A stretch of 64,000 bases of DNA from Lotus japonicus (GCF_012489685.1 NC_080046.1:23391038-23455037), one strand, 5' to 3'; numbered from the stretch's first letter, positions 9,880 through 22,574 are shown. Numbers and translations are program-made. Notes: generated by a model not told the origin, from the letters alone.

Positions 9880-10866
9880 AAATGGCATTTTGTGATTTCT
9901 TAAATATAAAATTTCGAATAATTTTGATTCCGTGATTATATAAATGTTACACCATAAATATGAGTAACCTTTATTATAATTAATTAGTAACTTTTTTTTT
10001 ATTACAAAAGAAAAGAAAAATTTAGTAACTAATTTAGCATAAAAGTTTAAAGTTATACTTCAAATAAAATTATAATTTTAATTAGTTGATAAATGTCTCA
10101 TCTTTTTCTAAATTAAATTTCGCTTTAGGTCTGAACTAGACACACGTTCGACCTATCTATCGCTTTGGTGAATTTGGCCAAAAGGGGTTTCATTCAGCAA
10201 CAGTAAGACAACTAGATCGAGAAGATTAGATGTGTGCATCCTTCATTCTGTGGAGGGGAGAATTTGAACTTCTTTTTGAATGGATTGCCTTACGTGGTGT
10301 GGTATTTAATTTGCCAGCTTTCCCCAATAACAATACACATCACTTTCTAGTTTCGACAATACAAGCTAGGGCTTTGATTAACTTTAATAAAAACATGTGA
10401 CAAAGCAAATGGTATGCTTTCCTGTGCTTTTTGTGTTTGGCTAGAAACCAAACAACCTTCATCTCTGAAATCGTGTCAAGGAAATAAAGCGCTTGTCTAA
10501 ATTATTCAAAATTTATCTTAAAGAACATTTTGAAAACAAAATTAATTTTTATGCATTGATAGTGTAAATAAGTTTCACATATTTATTCAATCACATCAGT
10601 GCATAAAAATTAATATCTAAGTAAAATAACTCTAACTTTTTTTAGAAAGCAAAACCATTTCATTAGATGGAATTGTCGATAGTATACAAGTAGCACTCAA
10701 CAAAGATAGAATACAAGTAGCACTCAACAAAGTCAGTATAATCGTCTAATACTACATGAGAAAACCTAACAAAAATAATTTAGGACGAGCTAAATTGTAA
10801 AAGACCTTGGAAATTGGTGCACCCAAAGATAAATCTTTAGCAACCCAACACCTACTAAACCCCAAG
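9880..10866. other. AT-rich intergenic sequence
   Basis: No gene is supported. A duplicated 22-nt segment (ATACAAGTAGCACTCAACAA core) occurs at about 10683-10705 and 10709-10732. From about 10636 the minus strand reads GAAATGGTTTTGCTTTCTAA followed by an A-run. That resembles the tail of plant LINEs, so 10636-10866 may be the 3' end of a LINE whose remainder lies beyond solo LTR H. Confidence 0.5.
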
Positions 10867-12123
10867 TGTAACACCCCAACTTTTGGGGGTCAGAATTAGT
10901 AACCTATTAAATAAAATGAAATGATTTTACAAAAGGATTTACAAATAAGGGTATATTTTTTTTTCATTTGTTTTCTAAAACATTTCCAAAACCTGATATG
11001 ACATATACTTGCCCAAACCCATACATCCGGCCTTAACAAGGCAAACACTTGTGAGTGACGACGGATGTTCAATACATGTAATATACAATAACGTAATGCC
11101 TTGACAGACAACAAGGTTCAGAATGCGATAACACCCTAAGTCCAATATACTTCCTACAATCCCCGCACTGGAGAGTTGCAGAAGAGCAATGCATCGGAAC
11201 CTACCCAAAACCAAAGTGAGTTATACAACCATCCCTATAAGCTTTAACCAATAACAGTAAACTTCTCTACCCAAGGCTCTAGCCTTACATCTAGCTATTA
11301 CTTTTACCAGTCTTCGGTTAATCTACTCACTTCAAGGAGTCTTCCCGAAAATCAATCCAATCACCTCCTGGCAGCGATCAACAGCTACTCACAGCAACAC
11401 CTGTTAGGGCCTGGCAGTTTGCCGACCGCCCGTACACAAACAAAGCAAACAAGGCAAGAAAGGGTCAACTTCCTAGAGTAATGTAATATAGGTTCTAACG
11501 AGATTCAACATATTTATAAGCAGCGTATAATAATGATTAAGGACGATGTGTATCCAACATTATCATCTGAACGTCAATCCCTCAATCCATCGCTCGTCGC
11601 CTACACATAGGTGTATCTTCATTTCCGTGCGAAGGCGACGCCACGTGTTACTAATGTAATTGCAAGCCTTAACTTGATCCTTCGTTAGCTCAACTTGATC
11701 CAAACCTTAAGCAAAATATTCATGCTTAGTCGCTAAGAAACAATTCGATCTAAAAATGCTCATTAACGTAGAGTTAGACACGTAGGCACGAATGGAAGAG
11801 TTACCCCAAATGGGTGAGTTTGACTTTACTCAAGTTTCACACATAAGCACTTAGCACATAATAAAGTAAGGTTCTGACTCCATCTTAAAACACAAATCAT
11901 ATCACCATATTCATGTAATAAACCTAGTCATGTTCCTAGTACATGCTTAACTATTTAGTTTGCCTAGAACATAAGTAAACACTTGGACACATTTCGGCGA
12001 CATTTAGCATAAATCACATATTCAAGTTTAGAATCAACCCAACAAATAACCAAATACTAGCAACTCATTTTAGCATATAATTTCATCTTCATTTTAACGC
12101 ATGCCATCACCAAAACATGGTAA

Positions 12124-12360
12124 ACAACAACAATAAATAGCAACAGTAAAACAGCGACAACAGTTACAGCAAAACAGCAACAAAAACAGTAATTACAGCA
12201 AATCAGCAGCAGCAATTACAGCAAAAACAGAAACAGCGATAGCAACAATAAAAACAGAACAGCAACAGCAGCACTTGAAACAGAACAGAAACAGCAGCAG
12301 TTAAAACATAACAGAAACAGCAGCAATTAAAACAGAACAGAAACAGCAGTAATTCATGCA
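12124..12360. repeat. CAA/CAG-rich low-complexity tract in solo LTR H
   Basis: Irregular repeats of ACAGCAACA and CAGAAACAGCAGCAATTAAAA type, about 240 bp. It sits in the LTR zone where the other subfamilies carry their own unrelated arrays. Confidence 0.8.
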
Positions 12361-13267
12361 ACTTGATCATGCTTCAAACCTGAACGAGTCTATAATTTTT
12401 CTCAAAGCTTCACCTCATTTTTAAATCACCATGCTTATAGTTGAATCTAAATTTATCATCTTGCATTCATTTAGGCCATAAAATGTACTTACTTAAGAAA
12501 CAAGTAGCACTTAGCATACCCAATCATTTAAACACAAAATCAACCTCAAGCTTACTCCAAAACATATCCTAAAAACATGCATCAAAGGAGGAATTTTCCT
12601 CCCCTCAACACACAAACAAGCTCACGACCCCCCTCCAAAAATAGGGTAATCCAACTTCTCTTTCGAATCCTATTAATTCTTAGGCATATTTATACCCTAA
12701 CTAAGGTAGGAAAACCATCCAAACACTCATACAACTTCATTTGTGAATTAACATTTTTCCATGCCCAATTGAAACCTAAAAATCCAAAGTTGATGTTTTC
12801 TCAAAATTGATTGCACATAGCTCATTCTCAGACATATACTAACAAGTAATGTGAATACATTTAGCATGGGTATGACTCTAACACAATTGAAGTTAACATT
12901 TGAGCCAAAATGGGTTTTTAGAGCAAATTCATCACAATCATCAACAACTTCAATCACATATGCAAATAAGCTACCAATATGATCGTTAGAGAGTGCATAG
13001 AAGCTAAATGAAACCAGAATTTAAGCTAAACATGCCTGAAACTCAAAACCACGAAATTAGGGTTCAAATGCTTGACGAAAAATAGACTCCAATAGATGAA
13101 ATTGAAGCTAAGAGAGTGAAGAGGAGGTTGTTACCTTTCAAAGCCCTCAAGAATCACAAGATTTGAGCAAGAAATGAGCAAGTTGTGAGCAAATTCTTCT
13201 CCCTTTCTTTCTCTCGAGGAACCCACGGCCAAGAGGAGAAAATGAGAAAGAAAATTTGATTTTCTCC

Positions 13268-13274
13268 TTTTATA
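13268..13274 (-). promoter_or_regulatory. TATA box of solo LTR H
   Basis: Minus strand TCTCCTATAAAAGGAG, at the position equivalent to the TATA boxes of the other LTRs. Confidence 0.6.
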
Positions 13275-13974
13275 GGAGAGAGGAAATGAGAAAAAAGATT
13301 TATCGGGTTCCGTCGTCTTAGTACGTTCATCTGATGATTTTAAGTAAATATTTGGCGACAGAATACTAGAACTTATTTCGAGGCTCTTTTAATTTGAGAA
13401 AACGATTCAAACGCAGTGTGGGTCAAGATACCCCACAGAACTACTTTTTGCAATTGACGTCGGATGAAGCAACTTCTTCTATAAAAAGATCACAAACGTT
13501 GAAAGAAATAAGACAACGCGGATGGGAACTTCGTTAGAAGCTCCGAATAGAAAAACTCTTCATTCAGGGTCTTAATTAAAGTTCCCGGGAAGATAGAGTC
13601 TAGCTTCGACGAACTTTCGGAAAGCAAAACCTATCATGTGTACAGTCTATAGTTCTGTATCGGGACACTGGTCATGGGAAAAATACTAAGAAGTTCTTAT
13701 TTTTCCTTCAATTCTAAAATTCTCTTAAATAGTGCTCTAGGAGCGGAAATAGCCTATTTCGGACACTCTCGACCTTAGTCGGATGTGAAAATTACTCGTG
13801 CTATCACTTAAACTGACTACAGTACTATCCTTAGTTATTTTATGAACTTTCTTCTTCATTTAGTTATCCAATTCGTCAAACACTTGTTCAGGTTCCTCTC
13901 ACGCTTACACAACAACCTAGGCGTGAGTCGGAAATTAATTAATTATTCTAATTCAAAAAAATGTGGGTCTTACA

Positions 13975-14895
13975 CCAAGCAACATTGCCAAGGACCCAAG
14001 CCCAGATCAAGTACCAAACGACCGACGAGAAAGGGCATCCGTCGGGGAGTGAGATGCGGCGAATAACCATCCACCTAACCCAACAAAAACATAGTTCATC
14101 TCGCCATTGAAGGAAAGGGAATCAACACTGGATATCGACCATGAACGAAAGCATAAAACTTGCCCAATATAACAAACACGTTGCGCCCTCTGGTTTAGCT
14201 AGACCAACATACCAGACAACGAGATCAGAGCAAAGCCACAGCCACCTAAACCCAAATACCCAAATCAGTTGCCGATGATCCCAATTTGCGCACCACTGGC
14301 CCAGGTCCGCTACCATTGACCTCGAGCAACACACCAAATGCACCGCACCTTTAGCCATTACTCCACCTAGCAATACCTAGCAAACAGAACTGGAAGAAGC
14401 TTCATATTTTTCGCCTACACTAAAGTTGCAAGAAGGTGGCAGAGAAGAATCAACGATAAGCACTTTGAAGACCAGAAACATATCTAAGAAGAGCATATTT
14501 GGAGCACTGGGAGGAATGGGGCCAAGGTCCACCATCAAAACCCAAGGCTGAGCCGAGTTTCGTTCTCGAAGCCAAAACCCTCTATGAATACAACAACGGC
14601 AACAGACCCTGAAGCAACTCCTCCATCAGCGACCGAGCAGCACCACCACATCCACAATTCCTCTGAGCCAAATCTAGCCACCGCTGGAACAAGGGGCGAT
14701 GACCAAGACGGGAAGAAGGACCGAAATAGGAAGTAGCAAAAAAAGGAGCTCGAGAAACTAGATCTGGTAGGAGGCGAGGAACTTTCGCAACAAGAGGGGA
14801 AAAAATGATAGAGGAGGAAAAGGGGGTTGTCGCCGCACCGGAAGTGAGAGGCGCGGTCACCCAAACAAGGTTGCGAGTCTGCAAGTGACTTACTA
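13975..14895 (-). mobile_element. Possible LINE-like remnant (5' part)
   Basis: This continues the sequence interrupted by solo LTR H. The minus strand starts with a pyrimidine-rich leader and has no long reading frame; the longest open stretches (14535-14864, 14122-14373) show no known motif. Together with 10636-10866, which ends in an A-run, it could be a ~1.15-kb non-autonomous or 5'-truncated LINE. I could not find a target duplication. An unrelated repeat is equally possible. Confidence 0.3.
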
Positions 14896-15094
14896 ATATT
14901 TTGTTATGTGTTTTAGAAAATATTAAATCATAATAGGTGTCAAAATATTATAGGACTACCTAAAACTAAGATGTATATTTTATCATATACATACCTTAAG
15001 TAATTCAGACAACTCATGAATAAATTATGAATTTGCTAATATATGGTTTAAATAAGTTTTCGAAACTGTAATATATTTTTTGAACTTTCTTGTC
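14896..15094. other. AT-rich spacer
   Basis: Nothing recognisable; simple AT-rich sequence. Confidence 0.5.
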
Positions 15095-16450
15095 CCCATC
15101 GTCTCCCTCCTTTTTGACGACCGGGATTTTGTCTTGTTTTTAGGGTCTTTTCTTTGTTAGTTTTGAGTCTTTTTGTTGAGTCTCTTGTAGTGTTTCATGC
15201 ATTCTCATGCATTTTTATCTTTATTTGTATTTTTGTTTTGTTTTGGTTATTTCATAGTTTTTTAGGGACTTTAGTTGCATTTTATTAGAGTTTAGGAGTC
15301 TTAGGTAGTTTCCACTTGTTTTGGGGCCTTTATGCAAAACTAACCTTTGAGTTTCTAGATTTTTTCCTAACTTGTTCATCAAGGTTTCAGGTTGAATCAG
15401 CTGAAGATGGAAGGTCTAGAGGCTTGAAGACTTGAAGGAGGCATTAAAGTGGAGTAAAAATGAAGATCAAGGGACTTTCCAGCTAGCAAGAGCGCTCAGG
15501 CGCCCATGTTGGGCGCCTGAGCGCCAATTCAATCAAAGTTTCTGTTTTGCTGAAGGGAATTGCCGCCTGAGCGTGCTCAATTGGCGCCTGAGTGTTCTCA
15601 ATTGGTGCCTGAGCGCCCTGGGTGAGCGCTTGAGCGCGCGACACAACAGAAACTCGCCCATTTTGCGTATAAATAGGTGTTTAGTTGTTTTGTTTCATAA
15701 CTTTGACATTTTGAGAATAAACTCTTGTAATTTAGAAGACTCAGAGGGGAAGAGAGCTTCTTCCAAGCTTGTAATCCAGGTTCTTAGCCAAGCATGGCTG
15801 GCTAATCTCTTTTATTTCTTTGGTTTTCTTGTAAGACTTTTCATAGTTAAGTTATAATCTTAAGTTCTTTCCCACATGTTCTTCTTCTCTTCTTGAATCT
15901 CATTGTTTGAATTTCAATCTAAGCTTGTATGCATGCTTGTTTTATGCTTTTCTATAATCAGAACGGAAGTTTGTTATAGATTAGGGAATCCATTTGGGAT
16001 TTCCCCTTCTATCTTGGCTACTAGGAATAGAGGAATTGTTGAGGTTTGTTGGCCTGAACATTATAATCTTTATGCTTCAAACAAATGTTTAAGTACACGA
16101 GGAATTGAGCTTATCTTTTGGTATGAAATAATTATCTATCCGAGACATCGATAGGTAGTTGCTTAGGCTATAGTAGCAAGGAGAGATTCATGAGAACATG
16201 TGCATAGAATGATATGCTTGAATTGACTAGTTGAGCAAGAACCCAAAGCATTTTCTTTTCTGAATTGTCTTTTTATTTTTCTTTTTCCTCAATACTACTT
16301 CGACATATGTTTATCTCAATAAAACAAACCTTCAAACTCAAGGCTTAAGTTGAATTTATTCAGTCACAATCCCCGTGGTTCGATAATTAAAATCGGGTGG
16401 ATTTGTACACTTGCGGATTTACCAACACTTTTCAATGTGTTTTCACATTT
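15095..16450 (+). mobile_element. Old LTR-like region, possibly Athila-type
   Basis: The order of signals is LTR-like: GACGACCGGGATTTTGTCTTG, a GGCGCC-rich block (15489-15640), a TATA box (TATAAATA, 15668-15675), a leader, and CCCCGTGGTTCGATAATTAAA near 16370. The last motif resembles the distal LTR part of Athila-like Ty3/gypsy elements. I see no PBS of the expected TGGCGCCGTTG type, no partner LTR and no gag/pol, so boundaries are approximate and the class is inferred from motif memory only. Confidence 0.4.
15489..15640. repeat. GGCGCCTGAGCGC motif cluster
   Basis: At least five variants of the palindromic core GGCGCC or GCGCC with TGAGCGC spacers occur in 150 bp just upstream of the TATA box. 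They can form alternative hairpins; whether they act as enhancer units is unknown. Confidence 0.7.
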
Positions 16451-17850
16451 TCTCCTTTTTCTTGTAGGTAGGGAGTTGTTAAATTCCCTTCTGGAGGTGG
16501 TTTCTAAACCTAAGAGGCTCTCACCTCCCTTTCTTCCTTCGCATTGTAGTGACTTTCACTACCCCAAGCATTCAAAAAAGTGTTGGTACTTGAGTAACGC
16601 AGCAGAAAAATAAGGAACTCATCTTTACTTGTGAGATTCTGAATAAAATAACTTTCAAGCAAATTTAACTTTCAACGGTGATAACAATAGAAATAATAAG
16701 AGATATAGAACTTCCCTCTATTTGAGAGGAAAAAACCACTGGACCAAACTAGAAATAACACCACTATAGAAAAATAGTTGTACAAAAGAACATCTTTCTA
16801 GAAAAACAATAGACATCAAAATCAACACCTTAGAGGTCAAAATTGGCACCTAAAAAACATAACAAAAAGGACAAACCATGCAAACAATAGAGAAGGTAAA
16901 ACCCAAATAAAAAAAATACCAAAATAACGAGTTCGTTGACATGAAATACAAACAGAAATTTCAATCAAAGCAAAATACAAACAGTGTACCGCCAAAATCT
17001 GTCAAAGAGCTCAAAACTCTTCCTCCCTCTTATTATGTCGGGTGCTTCTTCAAACTACATCTTGTTGTGCCACTTCAAAATAAGGGTTTTAATCCCTTAA
17101 ATAAATTGAAACATGAGCCTCTATTCTTATGTTCCTTCTTTAAGGGATTAAAACCCTTAAATAACCACACGAAGCTTAAAAGTTTGTACTACTTTTATTC
17201 CTTATTAACTGTTCACTTAGGAAAGAAAGACTTAACTATACTCTTGGTCCCCCACTTAAACCATTTGTGTGAAAAGAGTCCTTAATAAAAATAAATTGCA
17301 CTTTTGGTTCTAACTTGTGCTTCTGTTAGCACTTTTGATTTTCCATCATCTTTCTGTCCAAAAGATAACGATTTCTGCGTTGACAAATAAAAATAAATAA
17401 TAAATATCCATAAAATAATGAACATCTTCTTCAAAAATCTTTCATCTTCATCATCTTGCCTAGAAAATCAAGAAAAAAACCTTCATATCTCCCAAACATC
17501 ATCTTCTTCTCCATCTTCATCTTTTTTATTTTTTTTCCCCAAAAATTCAATATTCTGCAAACCAAAGAAAATCAATCAAAGAAGAAATCAAGGAATTTGT
17601 TCTATATACAACATAACAATATAATAAATTGATATTCATTTACAAAGTTCTCCTCCCTCTACCTCCCCCTCTTCTCTTCCTTATCCCTTGAATTACGATA
17701 ACCTTATAGAGACAAGACACAAAAACCCACCACCACCAACTCCATCAATTTTGTCCACCACTCGGTGATCCAAGAAGAAAAGAAGAAAAATCAAAGATCC
17801 AAGAGAGAGGAAAAGAGAGAGACAAGTGCATGTAGAAGGAGAAGGAGGGT
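16451..17850. other. AT-rich intergenic sequence with one perfect hairpin
   Basis: No gene is supported. A perfect 18-bp inverted repeat pairs 17082-17099 with 17141-17158 (AAGGGTTTTAATCCCTTA and its complement) around a 41-nt loop. From about 17295 a GCACTTTTGGT motif resembles the end of a TIR transposon, but no partner end was found. Confidence 0.55.
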
Positions 17851-18323
17851 TGTAACACCCCGATTTCGGTGACGTCACTTTAGTAACCAAAAGAAATACT
17901 TAAGCAGAAAAACGTGAATATTTTTTTTTGATAAAGGAATTAAAAACTGAAAGAAATGAAACTCAACAACAAAAGATAACAGAATTACTATACGATAGAT
18001 AATTACAGCCCCCGCTGTAAGTAACAAAACCACGTCACGAGTAACCTCCAGTGACGGGTAACTAACCGAAAGTAGTGCCCGTGGGCAAATACGTACAAAC
18101 CGGAACAAAAGGACAAGAGTTCCAAATACAGTCCTCCCTACAACAGTAGGTCAGCCAACAAAACCTCCTAAACCGACCAACCCTCTGTAATTCCCGTAAA
18201 GAGAACCACAAGAAAAGCTAAAGGTCGGGGACCTACCCTGCCCAAACGAAAGACTGAATATCAGAGCCAAGACGCTACTCCTACACTAATCCCAACTAGG
18301 GAAGCACATCACCGCACTCCCAA

Positions 18324-18797
18324 CTATGCATCCCCAAGATCGTCGTCTGAATCTGAATCCAAGACGACTATGTCGATGACTGCATCGGTCTCCACAGCTG
18401 GTCGCGCGGGTTCTGCACCCGATCCCAAGTCAACAGCAGCCGCGACAGTGGGTGAACTAGTGCCTGAAGAAGTCCCTCCCACAGGCACCTCCTCCGAGGG
18501 GTCCTCGTCGTCCGAAGGCGACGATGGTGGTGGTACTCCCAGTCCAGGTCCGCAGTGTACACCCGGTGGCAAGTTGAAGCTGACAGTGTAGCGCCTCCAA
18601 ACTCCGTGCGTCAGGCTTGACATCCGGTCAACGCGATCCTCCATTATTCGCCCCGAATAGATAGCTCGGTGGCCGGCGGGGTCGACCACCCATGAGCCCG
18701 GGGTGTCTTGGTCCAACATCTCAAACCTGGTCCCCCCCGAAGGGACGACCGTCTCGTACCGGTCCGCCATGGACATCTGACAATAAAGGGCATACAT
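18324..18797 (-). CDS. LTR-embedded ORF, 157 aa, unknown function
   Basis: The longest open frame in any LTR here. I chose the ATG at 18795-18797 (MYALYCQMSMADRYE); the frame is open a little further up to a TAA, without another ATG. Blocks in order are QMSMADRYETVVPSGGTRFE, WVVDPAGHRAIYSGRIMEDR, VSFNLPPG, a Ser/Pro/Glu-rich stretch, and an acidic tail ending VVLDSDSDDDLGDA. The first blocks recur in LTR A/G and the first and last in C, E and F. It lies far downstream of the LTR TATA box (21451-21458), in the transcribed R/U5 part. I know no family for it. It could be a decayed accessory protein or an untranslated leader that happens to stay open. Confidence 0.5.
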   Translation of the reverse strand: MYALYCQMSMADRYETVVPSGGTRFEMLDQDTPGSWVVDPAGHRAIYSGRIMEDRVDRMSSLTHGVWRRYTVSFNLPPGVHCGPGLGVPPPSSPSDDEDPSEEVPVGGTSSGTSSPTVAAAVDLGSGAEPARPAVETDAVIDIVVLDSDSDDDLGDA

Positions 18798-19446
18798 AGC
18801 CCCCCAAACACAGGTAGCACGCGCGAGGGTCAACTCAAAGAATTACATAATAGTACATTCAATAGGTAAAGATAAATAGTAATAGCCACTTAGGCTTATA
18901 AGTTTAGGGATAACTTCCTAGGGTTGCATATTTCACAATGAATATAAAAGATGATAATAACAAATAGCATGCATCAAATAGGATTAACAAGTACCAATCA
19001 CACTCAGCAACTAAGTCAGTATGTATGTTGCATGAAATGCAATGCTGGTTGACAAGATGCATTCCGGAAGAAGGATAGACACCAACGAGTCAGCCCTAAC
19101 ACCGGCCATAGTGGGACCATTCCGCTCGGGCGTCTCTTACACCACACAAAAGTAGTCAGATCAGCAGTGAACCCGTAGGTCTGCCATTCCGTCTGCTACT
19201 AAGGACCACCGTAGTGTCCTAAATATGGAAATCCGAGTCTTATGACCATTTTGGAATCCACCGAGGTCCGGTATCACGCCGTGTATTAACCTCAAAATGA
19301 GTGCATGAATGCAAGTGATTAGCCAAACAACGTCTCCGACCTCACTCGACACGTCGCCACGTGTTCTAATTAACCTAATGTCTCTAAAAAGAATACCCTA
19401 AGGTAAATGTCGATTCTGCGACAAAATGAATTAATCAAAAGAAGAA

Positions 19447-19690
19447 GAATGTACTTTGGAACTCATGGTTCCCGGCTAAACTTTAGATAGCCAATCAATA
19501 AACAGCTCATCGAGCGAAAGAGTACGAATGTACTTGGAAACTTATAGTCTCCGGCTAAACTTTAGATAGCCAAACCATAAACTGCTCATCGAGCGAAAGA
19601 GTACGAATGTACTTGGAAACTTATAGTCTCCGGCTAAACTTTAGATAGCCAAACAATAAACTGCTCATCGAGCGAAGAGTATAAGCATAC
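19447..19690. repeat. 79-bp tandem array in solo LTR D
   Basis: Three consecutive units begin GAATGTACTT at 19447, 19526 and 19605 and contain CCGGCTAAACTTTAGATAGC and CTCATCGAGCGAA. Units 2 and 3 are nearly identical; unit 1 is older. Confidence 0.9.
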
Positions 19691-21450
19691 TCGGAAACTT
19701 ATGAGTTTCTCCTAATCTTGGATTTGCCGACACTTCTCATTTTCAAAACACTTATGTTCAAGCCCTAAACTTTCGTCTGAGTCTTTTATCATTATATTAA
19801 GGGTTTTGAGGTTGTTTAATACATTATGGAGGTTCATTATGAAATTGTTTAAGTTTCGTCTCTAATCCTATTAGTTTCAAAGATCCCATAGTTCCAATGA
19901 TTCCCTGGAGAAGGTCTCAAACAAAAGGTCCATCATCACCCAAGTAATGGCCCGAGAAGTTCCCAGGTAAGCTGGTCGGGCACAATGCCTCATTAAAAGC
20001 CCTTCTTGCCTTAGACAGAACAACCCAAGTTCTTACGTGAATTCAAATGGGGTTTTTCCAATAACATTTTCAAACTCAATTTTCCTTTGAGAAGGTCTCG
20101 ATCCATAAAACAATAATAGGGTACGAACCTCGGTCCGTCCCATCAAACTTTATCCAAAAACTCGTCAGGAGTCTGGCATAACTACCCGTTATCCACTATC
20201 TTGACGTTCCTCACTCATTCGCACAATTACACGGTATATTCAATATAGTCAGCAATTCAAGTGCGTAATAGAAAGACACATTATAATCAATATAATCCAA
20301 ATATCATGTGAACAAATAATCACATAAATAAATCAGCTCAATCAATAAGCATAAATAGCACATTCCAACACACCCTAGATTAACCATTTAGCACATAACA
20401 TGTGAATCATTTAGCACACAATATCATGGCATCCAGTACTCAACAAGATCGGCCGAAGCCTCAGAAAACATTTCAGGCATTTAGCAATTAAGTGCATAAC
20501 ACATAAATCAAGTCGAATTCGTCGACACCTAAATCATTATCTAGTATTCAGTGAGATGCCCTCACCTGTTGATTTTCCAGCTCGCTCCTTGAACTTTCCT
20601 TCACGATCTTCCTCCTCAAGTCCTCCGAATTCCTCGAACGAATCTTAAAGCAATTTCACAAAAATCAATCACAATGAGTCAGAAACTCAGCAAACAATCA
20701 GTGCTAGGGGTACACGGAACACTACAAACTCCGTGGTACGACAATCTAACGCGTTAAGACAAGTGTTCGAAAAAGTCGGATTTCCTCCCCCCTTGAGGGT
20801 GCTCTCGGCCACTCCCCTTAATTGTGTGGGTCGAGTTTTCTTCGATCAAACTTGGTTCCTAGGTTATCATTAGTCGTAACTAAGGCGAATCTAATCTCGG
20901 AAAAATTTTCGGATCGAAAACTGATATAGGGGTAATTTGGTCATTATTTTCAGCTCATAATCTCAAAACTGGATTTTTGAAAAACAAATTGGATGGGGAC
21001 GTCAACAACGACGTTTATGACAACTAATCCTACTAGCACTAAGCCAAGTCGAGAGTTCTAAGCTAAAAGATTGAGACTTTGCCCCAAAATGGGTATTTGA
21101 GGTAAAATTGATTCCGGCGGAATTCCGGCGACATTACGGAAAAACTAATCCGACAGAAATGCTCTTGGGCACGTAGGGAAGATGTTTAGACAGAGAAATC
21201 AAGCTATTTGGACAATTTCACAAAAAGCTCCAAATTTGAGCTTAGAAAAGTCTAGAGAAAATTGACGGAAATGACGATCGAAAGTGAAGGATAGTAACTA
21301 TACCTCGTAGTCTTCGATTAGCAACGAACTGTGAAGCAAACGGGCAAGAATCGGCGAAAATATTTTTCCTCTCCTCTCCTCCTTGTGCTCGCGGGTTTGG
21401 GTGGGTTTTTGGGTGAGATTTTGCCAAATTTTCATTTTCTAGCTACAACC

Positions 21451-21458
21451 TATATATA
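21451..21458 (-). promoter_or_regulatory. TATA box of solo LTR D
   Basis: CCTATATATAGG at the position equivalent to the other LTR TATA boxes; palindromic, so read by synteny on the minus strand. Confidence 0.6.
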
Positions 21459-22574
21459 GGGAAGGAAATGGAAGATATTTTGCAAGTTTAGATAAGGATG
21501 ACTTGGTGGATGGATAAGGATGGATAGATATTTTTGAGAAGATATTTTTGTAAAGATATTTTGTAAAGATATTTTGTAAAGATTAGATAAGGATGAGTAG
21601 ATATTTATCAAAGATCGGATAAGGATGAATAGATATTTATCAAAGATATTTTGAGAAGATATTTTGTAAACCGGTACAGATTTGTTTAGACATCGGAGGA
21701 TTTAACTCATAGAGTTAAGATAAAAATATAAGAGTGATTCCGATATTTTTCCTGCGCATTTCTCTGTGAATTCTAAGATAGGTTTTGGCGACAAAATTCC
21801 AAAACTCAAAAGAGATTTTCTTGGAATTAAGGTAAACAATCAAAAGTCGGTGTAAATCTATTTTACCCGAAAAGTTACTTTTTGCAGTGAATGTCGGATG
21901 GGAAAACTTTCTTCTGAAGAAAGATTGAAAACATGAAGAGAAATAGGTGTACGCGTGTGGAATCTTCGTTTGAAGCTCCGAATGGAAAAAGTCTTCATCG
22001 TCCGTTGATCTTAGGTTTCTTGAACTATCAGGGTTTTGGTTTCGGCAAACTTCCGAGTATTGGAATTCAACGTTCGTACGTTCCAGGGTTTCGCGTCGAA
22101 ATACTTGTTTATAGATGAATAAGAGAAATTCTAATATTTCTCTGAAGATTTTTGGAATTAGTTTCCATCGTGTCCTAAAGTATGAATTAACTATTCACTA
22201 GGGTCTTCGACCTAAGATTAGGCGAATGTTAGTCGTGCTATAACTTTTATCGGTTTTGATACAATCCTTGGACTTTACCTGAACCTTCTCCTTCATAAAT
22301 TTATTTCATCCAATAAACTCTTGTATTTTATTCACTTATCAAAACTTAAAAGAAACTTGGGTCTTACAAGGGTGGAAGCCACGATGGCGCATTGGTGGTT
22401 CCAGGCTTTGACGACGAAGACGAGTGATATGATGCCTCCATGGTGGCGTCGTGGCTCTAAATTGTGGCGTGGCCAGACTTCGATGGTCCTGCCTTCAACT
22501 CTCCCTTTGCATTTTGAACGAAAATCAACCCCACACCTCATCAAAATCATTTCATCCCACAACCTTCATAATCA

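Larger units (their letters stand above)
10867..13974 (-). mobile_element. Solo LTR H (3108 bp)
   Basis: On the minus strand begins TGTAAGACC and ends GGGGTGTTACA. Flanked by the exact 5-bp duplication CCAAG (10862-10866 and 13975-13979). No PBS, PPT or internal region is present, so it is the product of LTR-LTR recombination. It belongs to the same superfamily as A-G but is the most diverged, with the TATA box and termini conserved. The minus-strand ORFs near 10896-11214 are not conserved elsewhere. Confidence 0.92.
17851..22368 (-). mobile_element. Solo LTR D (4518 bp)
   Basis: Minus-strand LTR starting TGTAAGACC and ending CGGGGTGTTACA. Flanked by the exact duplication AGGGT (17846-17850 and 22369-22373). 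No internal sequence. It belongs to the same subfamily group as C, E and F, recognised from CGTCACTTTAGTAACCAAAAG at the distal end and the shared leader, but is longer. It carries the only uninterrupted copy of the LTR reading frame (18324-18797), a 79-bp tandem array and an AGATATTTT-rich tract (21530-21665). Confidence 0.94.

Noticed and set aside
15432..15857. 141-codon ORF over the GGCGCC cluster
   Set aside because: Repeat-driven frame within an LTR-like promoter region; starts upstream of the TATA box.
18370..18591. Plus-strand 73-codon ORF inside solo LTR D
   Set aside because: Antisense to the conserved LTR frame and not preserved in other copies.
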